NCBI GenBank assembly: GCA_913020075.1
Contig: CAJWAE010000005.1
Coordinates: 1 to 49,095, forward strand
From: an uncultured Flavobacteriaceae bacterium
Lineage (GTDB): Bacteria > Bacteroidota > Bacteroidia > Flavobacteriales > Flavobacteriaceae
DNA length: 49,095 bases
Reading direction: 5' to 3'
A program made the translations under genes and the position numbers. Positions within the stretch are counted from its first letter, which is position 1. Every line of letters starts with the position of its first letter. Below the pieces are notes generated by a model. It was not told the origin of the DNA and ran no database searches. It worked only from the letters and a program-made list of their open reading frames with translations. Below are positions 44,615 through 49,095 of the stretch, one piece after another.

Positions 44615-45868
44615 TTAATTCTGCAATTCAAAAGAATTTGCAGATCCAAAACCAATAAGAGCGTCATACTGTCCTCCAATAAATCGATAGTAAGCTAAAA
44701 TTAAGTAATCGTTTTCTGTTAAAGAATGAGAACCACTTAATGCATTAATGTTTATTGAATTATTTTGCTTTACAACATATTTATAATTGTAAAATCCTTG
44801 TTTCAATATCAATATGCCCTCATAGACTTCTAAAGCAGGGTTATAATACATTTTATTTTCATCGCTAAAGTTGTAATTATTAAAACCACCATAGATAAAA
44901 ATCTCATCTTCATTTAATTTGTAATCAGCAGCTAAACTAAAATAAACATAACTATAATCTGCCTCTGAATTGGGATCTCCAGGTCTCATTATATTTCTAA
45001 TTTCAAAACCTCCGTTAATATCTGGTGAATAAGTATAATTACTGTAAAACCTTGGCACATCTATATTTAAATATGATTCATATAAATCTGCTCTGTTTAT
45101 GAAACTTATATTTGGAGTTGAAACTCGTAAATCTTTAGTGTCAAAAAATAAGTATTCATTCCCTCCCTCAAATTGAGAAGGAAATTCATATCGATATTCT
45201 AGTGTTTGTCCTTTATGATATTGAGGAGAAAGTCCTTTTATGTTTTGACCCCATTGTCTATTTTGAATGATGAGAACGTGAAGGTTTTCTTTCGGATTCC
45301 GAATTATTCCTTTATTTAAAGTGATCGTGAAATGAATCGATTGATGTGACATGAAACGATCCATATTTTGAGGTCTATATACTGCTGTTTGAATGCTAGC
45401 TAAGGGTTCGAAAATGCAGAATCTTCGTGAAAAAACCAAATGGTCTTCACTGCTGTAAATTTCTAAAATATAATTTCCAGATATTTTAAAATTAATATTT
45501 TCATTGGGAAGTTTTAGTTGGTAATGAGTATAAGATTGTAATGTGTTAAAAGATGTGTTATAATTATCAATCCTAAGATTATCATATCCTTCTATATATT
45601 CATTAGAGAACAATTGAGAAGGTGTCCAGTCATGATTATAATATTTAACACGATAATAATAATCAGCTTCATCTGCATTGAGGTCGTCAAAATCTAATAT
45701 TAACTCTTCTCCCAACTCTATTAATGGAAATGCCTCTTTCTTTTTTATTCCAGAAAATTGAACAGATTTAATATTTTCGCCAGGAGCTTTTTCAGTTACT
45801 TCTTGTGCAACTAAAAATATATGGATAAAAACACATAATAAAAAATAACTAACACCTTTTAGCCTCAT
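44615..45868 (-). CDS. Type IX secretion system plug protein (DUF5103)
   Basis: About 417 residues from the ATG at 45868, where a signal peptide begins (MRLKGVSYFLLCVFIHIFLVAQ). The upstream 23 codons of the ORF lack a reason to be used. IKSVQFSGIKKKEAFPLIELGEEL and DYYYRVKYYNHDWTPS are typical of DUF5103 proteins. In Flavobacterium the plug protein closes the empty SprA translocon channel on its periplasmic side. Its presence implies a T9SS elsewhere in the genome, in line with GldA at 32.7 kb. Confidence 0.87.
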   Translation of the reverse strand: MRLKGVSYFLLCVFIHIFLVAQEVTEKAPGENIKSVQFSGIKKKEAFPLIELGEELILDFDDLNADEADYYYRVKYYNHDWTPSQLFSNEYIEGYDNLRIDNYNTSFNTLQSYTHYQLKLPNENINFKISGNYILEIYSSEDHLVFSRRFCIFEPLASIQTAVYRPQNMDRFMSHQSIHFTITLNKGIIRNPKENLHVLIIQNRQWGQNIKGLSPQYHKGQTLEYRYEFPSQFEGGNEYLFFDTKDLRVSTPNISFINRADLYESYLNIDVPRFYSNYTYSPDINGGFEIRNIMRPGDPNSEADYSYVYFSLAADYKLNEDEIFIYGGFNNYNFSDENKMYYNPALEVYEGILILKQGFYNYKYVVKQNNSININALSGSHSLTENDYLILAYYRFIGGQYDALIGFGSANSFELQN

Positions 45869-46005
45869 TAAGTGTAAATGTATAAGTTCAGTTGTTCTTG
45901 ACCAAATTAAGTGTTTATTTACAAAAACGTTAAACATCTATTTAGAATCTATATAAATAATATTTTTTCCTTAAGATTTACTTCATTGAAAAGAGGGTTT
46001 ATTAG

Positions 46006-46013
46006 TAAATTTG
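46006..46013 (+). promoter_or_regulatory. -7 box for the nqr operon
   Basis: TAAATTTG (TAnnTTTG), 25 nt before the nqrA ATG. A possible -33 TTG lies at 45986-45988, slightly closer than usual (17 nt). Confidence 0.5.
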
Positions 46014-46038
46014 AACGTTTTTAGAATTATAAAAATTA

Positions 46039-47400
46039 ATGGAAATAATAAAAGGTATTCAAACTCAAAGGGGTGCCAATCTGAACATCAAAGGAAAGGC
46101 AGATAAAATACTCGACAGCACCATTACTTCTTCTACTTACGCTCTTAATCCTGATGATTTTTTTGGAACAGTTCCTAAGTTATTGGTTAAAGAAGGGCAA
46201 TCAATCAAGAAAGGTGATCCGATTTTTTATAGTAAGAATAATCCTCGCATAAAAATAGTTTCACCCATAGCTGGAAATCTTAAGTTAATTCAAAGAGGAC
46301 CTAAAAGAAAGATTGAACAGATTCTGATCGAAACTTCTGAAAATCAAGAGTCATTCATTCATGATGTTAAAGAATGGAAAGAATTAGATCGAGAAGGAAT
46401 TAAAACACTTTTGTTAAATAGTGGAAACTGGCCTTTTATTCATCAGAGACCATATGGTATTGTTGCAATTCCAGAAGAAACTCCTAAAGCTATTTTTGTT
46501 TCTACCTTAAACACGGCTCCTTTACAAGTGGATTTTGAATTTATTTTAGAAAAAAATAAAGAAAATTTCCAAACTGGAATAAATGCTTTAAATAAGCTTG
46601 TCGATCAGCCTGTTTTTTTGGGAGTTGATAAATCTTCTTCAAATAATTTTTTTGAAAAAATAGATAATGTTCAACATTACAGTATTTCTGGACCCCATCC
46701 TTCTGGAAATTTAAGTTTACATATTCAAAAAATAAGCCCCTTGAATATGGGTGACAGAATATGGACTGTTAATTGTGAAGATGTTGCTAATATAGGTAGC
46801 TTTTTATCCTCAGGAGAATTTAATCCAAAACGTACACTAGCAATTGCCGGAAATGCGGTTAAGTCACCAAGATATTATAAATCGATGATTGGAGCAGAAT
46901 TAGGTCCCATTCTTAACGAAGCTGGAATAACAGAATCTCCTGTACGAGTAATTAACGGAGATGTTCTAAGCGGTTCATTATCAAGTATTTCAGGACATGT
47001 CGGCTATTTTAATAATTTAATTACTGTAATTCCTGAGGGAAATATATATCGCATGTTTGGCTGGTTACCTTTTAAGGACAATAAAATTTTAAGTCTCTCG
47101 AACACTTCCTTATCTCGTCTCTTTAATAAAAAAGGACACGAAGTAAATACCAATTTAAATGGTGAAGAGAGAGCATTAGTTATTACAGGAGAAATGGAGA
47201 AACTATTTCCGTTTGATGTTTTTCCGATGCAATTAATTAAGGCTTGTTTGATTGACGATATTGAGAAAATGGAAGCTTTAGGAATTTATGAGGTTGTTCC
47301 TGAAGATTTTGGATTAATTGATTATTCAAATACTTCTAAGCTGGAAGCTCAGGAAACCATTCGCCAAGGAATAGAACTAATGATTAATGAAGTAGGATAA
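46039..47400 (+). CDS. nqrA: Na+-translocating NADH:quinone reductase subunit A
   Basis: A 453-residue peripheral subunit of Na+-NQR, the respiratory complex that pumps sodium while passing electrons from NADH to quinone. GIQTQRGANLNIKGKAD at the start, KLLVKEGQSIKKGDPIFY, NPRIKIVSPIAGNL, and GDRIWTVNCEDVANIG are family segments. The subunit is cytoplasmic and helps bind quinone. First gene of the operon; nqrB follows after 10 nt. Confidence 0.96.
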   Translation: MEIIKGIQTQRGANLNIKGKADKILDSTITSSTYALNPDDFFGTVPKLLVKEGQSIKKGDPIFYSKNNPRIKIVSPIAGNLKLIQRGPKRKIEQILIETSENQESFIHDVKEWKELDREGIKTLLLNSGNWPFIHQRPYGIVAIPEETPKAIFVSTLNTAPLQVDFEFILEKNKENFQTGINALNKLVDQPVFLGVDKSSSNNFFEKIDNVQHYSISGPHPSGNLSLHIQKISPLNMGDRIWTVNCEDVANIGSFLSSGEFNPKRTLAIAGNAVKSPRYYKSMIGAELGPILNEAGITESPVRVINGDVLSGSLSSISGHVGYFNNLITVIPEGNIYRMFGWLPFKDNKILSLSNTSLSRLFNKKGHEVNTNLNGEERALVITGEMEKLFPFDVFPMQLIKACLIDDIEKMEALGIYEVVPEDFGLIDYSNTSKLEAQETIRQGIELMINEVG

Positions 47401-47410
47401 AATTAAAAGA

Positions 47411-48565
47411 ATGAACGTTTTAAGAAAAACTTTAGATAACATAAAAAAGCCTTTTGGGAAAGGTCAAAAACTAGAAAAGTTTGCCCCTGCAATCAATGCA
47501 TTTGACACTTTTTTGTTTGTACCTAATCATACAACTAAAAAAGGAGCCCATATAAGAGATGCAGTAGATTTAAAGAGAACTATGGTAACAGTTATTATAG
47601 CCTTATTACCTGCTTTAATTTATGGTATTTATAATACGGGTTATCAATATTATGTTCAAATGGGGACTTCTTATACTTTTATAGATGCATTTATACATGG
47701 TTCTTGGAAAATTATTCCAATGATAATAGTCTCCTATGTAGTAGGGCTTTCGATCGAATTTGGCTTTGCAGTTTTCCGTGGTCATGAAGTGAATGAAGGC
47801 TATTTGGTAACAGGATTATTAATTCCTATGATAATGCCCGTTGATATTCCGCTTTGGATGGTAGGATTATCTACTGCTTTTGCTGTATTGATTGCTAAAG
47901 AAGCATTTGGAGGTACTGGAATGAATATTTTAAACCCAGCCTTAACAGCTCGGGCCTTCGCTTTTTTTGCTTACCCCACCTATATGTCAGGAAATAAAGT
48001 TTGGGTTTCTGAGGCAGGTAATGTTGATGCTATTTCAGGAGAAACAATTTTAGGTTCTCTAGCAGCTGGAGGAGATGTCAACTATTCTATGATTGAAATG
48101 TTTCAAGGAGCTATTCCAGGATCTATTGCAGAAACCTCTACATTATGGATTGCAGTAGGTGCTTTAATACTTATTCTTACAGGTGTAGGTAGTTGGCGAA
48201 TCATAACAGGAGGTATTTTAGGAGCCGCAGTTATGGGCTTACTCTTTAACTTATGGGGAGCAAATGCTTTAATGAGTTTCTCATGGATAAATCACCTTGT
48301 GGTAGGAGGGTTTGCTTTTGGAATTGTGTTTATGGCTACCGATCCTGTTTCTGCTGCCCAGACAAATAAAGGAAAATGGGTATATGGAATTTTAGTTGGA
48401 ATCTTCTGTATCATGATTCGAGTATTCAATCCTGCTTATCCAGAAGGTGTGATGCTTGCCATCTTATTGATGAACGTATTTGCACCCACCATTGATCACT
48501 ATGTAATCCAAGGAAACATAAACAAACGTAAAAAAAGATGGGCTTCAACCCTTAAAACCGCTTAA
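47411..48565 (+). CDS. nqrB: Na+-translocating NADH:quinone reductase subunit B
   Basis: A 384-residue membrane subunit with about ten helices. NTTKKGAHIRDAVDLKRTM-like N-terminal text, GTGMNILNPALTARAF, and ATDPVSAAQTNKGKW near the end are typical. The Thr in IPGSIAETSTL should carry the covalently bound FMN. It also binds riboflavin and forms part of the sodium channel. The stop overlaps the nqrC ATG by one base. Confidence 0.96.
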   Translation: MNVLRKTLDNIKKPFGKGQKLEKFAPAINAFDTFLFVPNHTTKKGAHIRDAVDLKRTMVTVIIALLPALIYGIYNTGYQYYVQMGTSYTFIDAFIHGSWKIIPMIIVSYVVGLSIEFGFAVFRGHEVNEGYLVTGLLIPMIMPVDIPLWMVGLSTAFAVLIAKEAFGGTGMNILNPALTARAFAFFAYPTYMSGNKVWVSEAGNVDAISGETILGSLAAGGDVNYSMIEMFQGAIPGSIAETSTLWIAVGALILILTGVGSWRIITGGILGAAVMGLLFNLWGANALMSFSWINHLVVGGFAFGIVFMATDPVSAAQTNKGKWVYGILVGIFCIMIRVFNPAYPEGVMLAILLMNVFAPTIDHYVIQGNINKRKKRWASTLKTA

Positions 48566-49095
48566 TGATGAATAGAGACAGCAATGCATATACTTTTCTT
48601 TTTGCGACCATTATGGTACTCGTGGTGGCGTCGACACTTGCCTTTACAGCAAGTTCGTTAAAAGACCTTCAAGCGGACAATGTCCGTAAAGAGAAAATGC
48701 AAAACATACTTTCAACCATTGGAATTCAAACCGATCGTGAGCAAGCGGAAGTTTTGTATAAAAAATACATTACAAGCACCCTAGCTTTAAATCATTTGGG
48801 AGGTGTAGACGATTCTGTAGATGCTTTTACTTTAAAGCTCAATTATGAATTAAAAAAACCAGCAAGTGAGCAACGTTTTCCGATGTATAAAGCCGAAGTA
48901 GAAAACACCAAGTTCTATATTATCCCGCTCAGAGGTTCAGGATTATGGGATGCCATCTGGGGGTATGTTGCTTTAAAAGCGGATATCAATACCATTCAAG
49001 GAGCAGTTTTTGACCACAAAGGAGAAACTGCCGGATTAGGAGCTGAAATCACTCAACAATGGTTTCAAAATAGATTTACTGATGAAAAAGTATTT
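48565..49095 (+). CDS. nqrC: Na+-translocating NADH:quinone reductase subunit C, truncated by the window end
   Basis: Absent from the ORF track because it has no stop in the window. From the ATG at 48565 (an ATGATG pair; 48568 is also possible) 177 codons are open. The N-terminal helix (FLFATIMVLVVASTLAFTAS) and periplasmic domain (LWDAIWGYVALK, HKGETAGLGAEI) fit NqrC. The SGATxTS motif where FMN is attached should lie just past the end. nqrD, nqrE and nqrF probably follow. Confidence 0.93.
   Translation, partial: MMNRDSNAYTFLFATIMVLVVASTLAFTASSLKDLQADNVRKEKMQNILSTIGIQTDREQAEVLYKKYITSTLALNHLGGVDDSVDAFTLKLNYELKKPASEQRFPMYKAEVENTKFYIIPLRGSGLWDAIWGYVALKADINTIQGAVFDHKGETAGLGAEITQQWFQNRFTDEKVF

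Noticed and set aside
1-49095. CRISPR arrays, insertion sequences, prophage or rRNA genes
   Set aside because: No regularly spaced repeats, transposase, integrase, phage gene or rRNA sequence was seen on either strand.

Overview
The window looks like part of a chromosome from a marine member of the Flavobacteriia (Bacteroidota). The DNA is AT-rich. Many genes are preceded by the Bacteroidota -7 box TAnnTTTG, usually 14-28 nt before the start codon. The gene content fits as well: GldA, a T9SS plug protein, ApaG, lipoproteins, a sodium-motive Na+-NQR and a membrane pyrophosphatase. I see no phage, insertion sequence, CRISPR array or rRNA; this is core chromosome with two decayed spots (about 8.6-9.0 kb and about 10.7 kb).

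Layout. 0-3.6 kb: end of a tRNA-Arg, a coiled-coil 'zinc ribbon' protein without its cysteines, a short Nif3 protein, lpxK and lipA. 3.6-6.3 kb: a leftward cluster holding a NqrM-like protein, an ECF-type sigma factor and an Nramp-related transporter, followed by a DUF456 protein. 6.4-8.6 kb: a TonB_C-like lipoprotein, ruvC and hemW. 8.6-9.0 kb: a broken DUF2306 gene. 9-14.2 kb: an M20 dipeptidase, tRNA-Leu(UAG) with a strong terminator, and two coupled lipoproteins (DUF885 and a D-aminoacylase-like amidohydrolase). 14.2-17 kb: a bestrophin-like membrane protein, a possible CotH-like protein and an alkaline phosphatase. 17.2-20.2 kb: a small surface-glycan set (Stealth protein, glycosyltransferase, DegT aminotransferase). 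20.2-25.3 kb: fabD, folA, a class V aminotransferase, thyA, a bifunctional nuclease and pdhB. 25.4-28.4 kb: hppA and a deoxynucleoside kinase, converging on one terminator. 28.5-32.6 kb: a SAM-II riboswitch followed by metK-metY-metX-osmC. 32.7-34.5 kb: gldA and an EamA transporter. 34.7-38.9 kb: an aromatic amino acid operon (pheA, aminotransferase, tyrA, DAHP synthase/chorismate mutase) behind an attenuation leader. 38.9-44.6 kb: a DUF975-like membrane protein, an aspartate aminotransferase, a desaturase, rsmG, pruA and apaG. 44.6-49.1 kb: the T9SS plug protein and nqrA, nqrB and the start of nqrC.

The strongest regulatory finding is at 34.75-34.93 kb. A promoter with both consensus boxes leads into a 22-codon peptide with nine Phe/Tyr codons in twelve. 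The stop region of that peptide can pair with the 5' arm of an intrinsic terminator just before pheA, which is the logic of ribosome-mediated attenuation. The second is a SAM-II aptamer starting almost at the predicted metK transcription start, with an 8-bp alternative pairing downstream. Sodium bioenergetics links the two ends of the window: nqrABC on the right, a candidate Na+-NQR maturation factor (NqrM) on the left, and a membrane pyrophosphatase between them.
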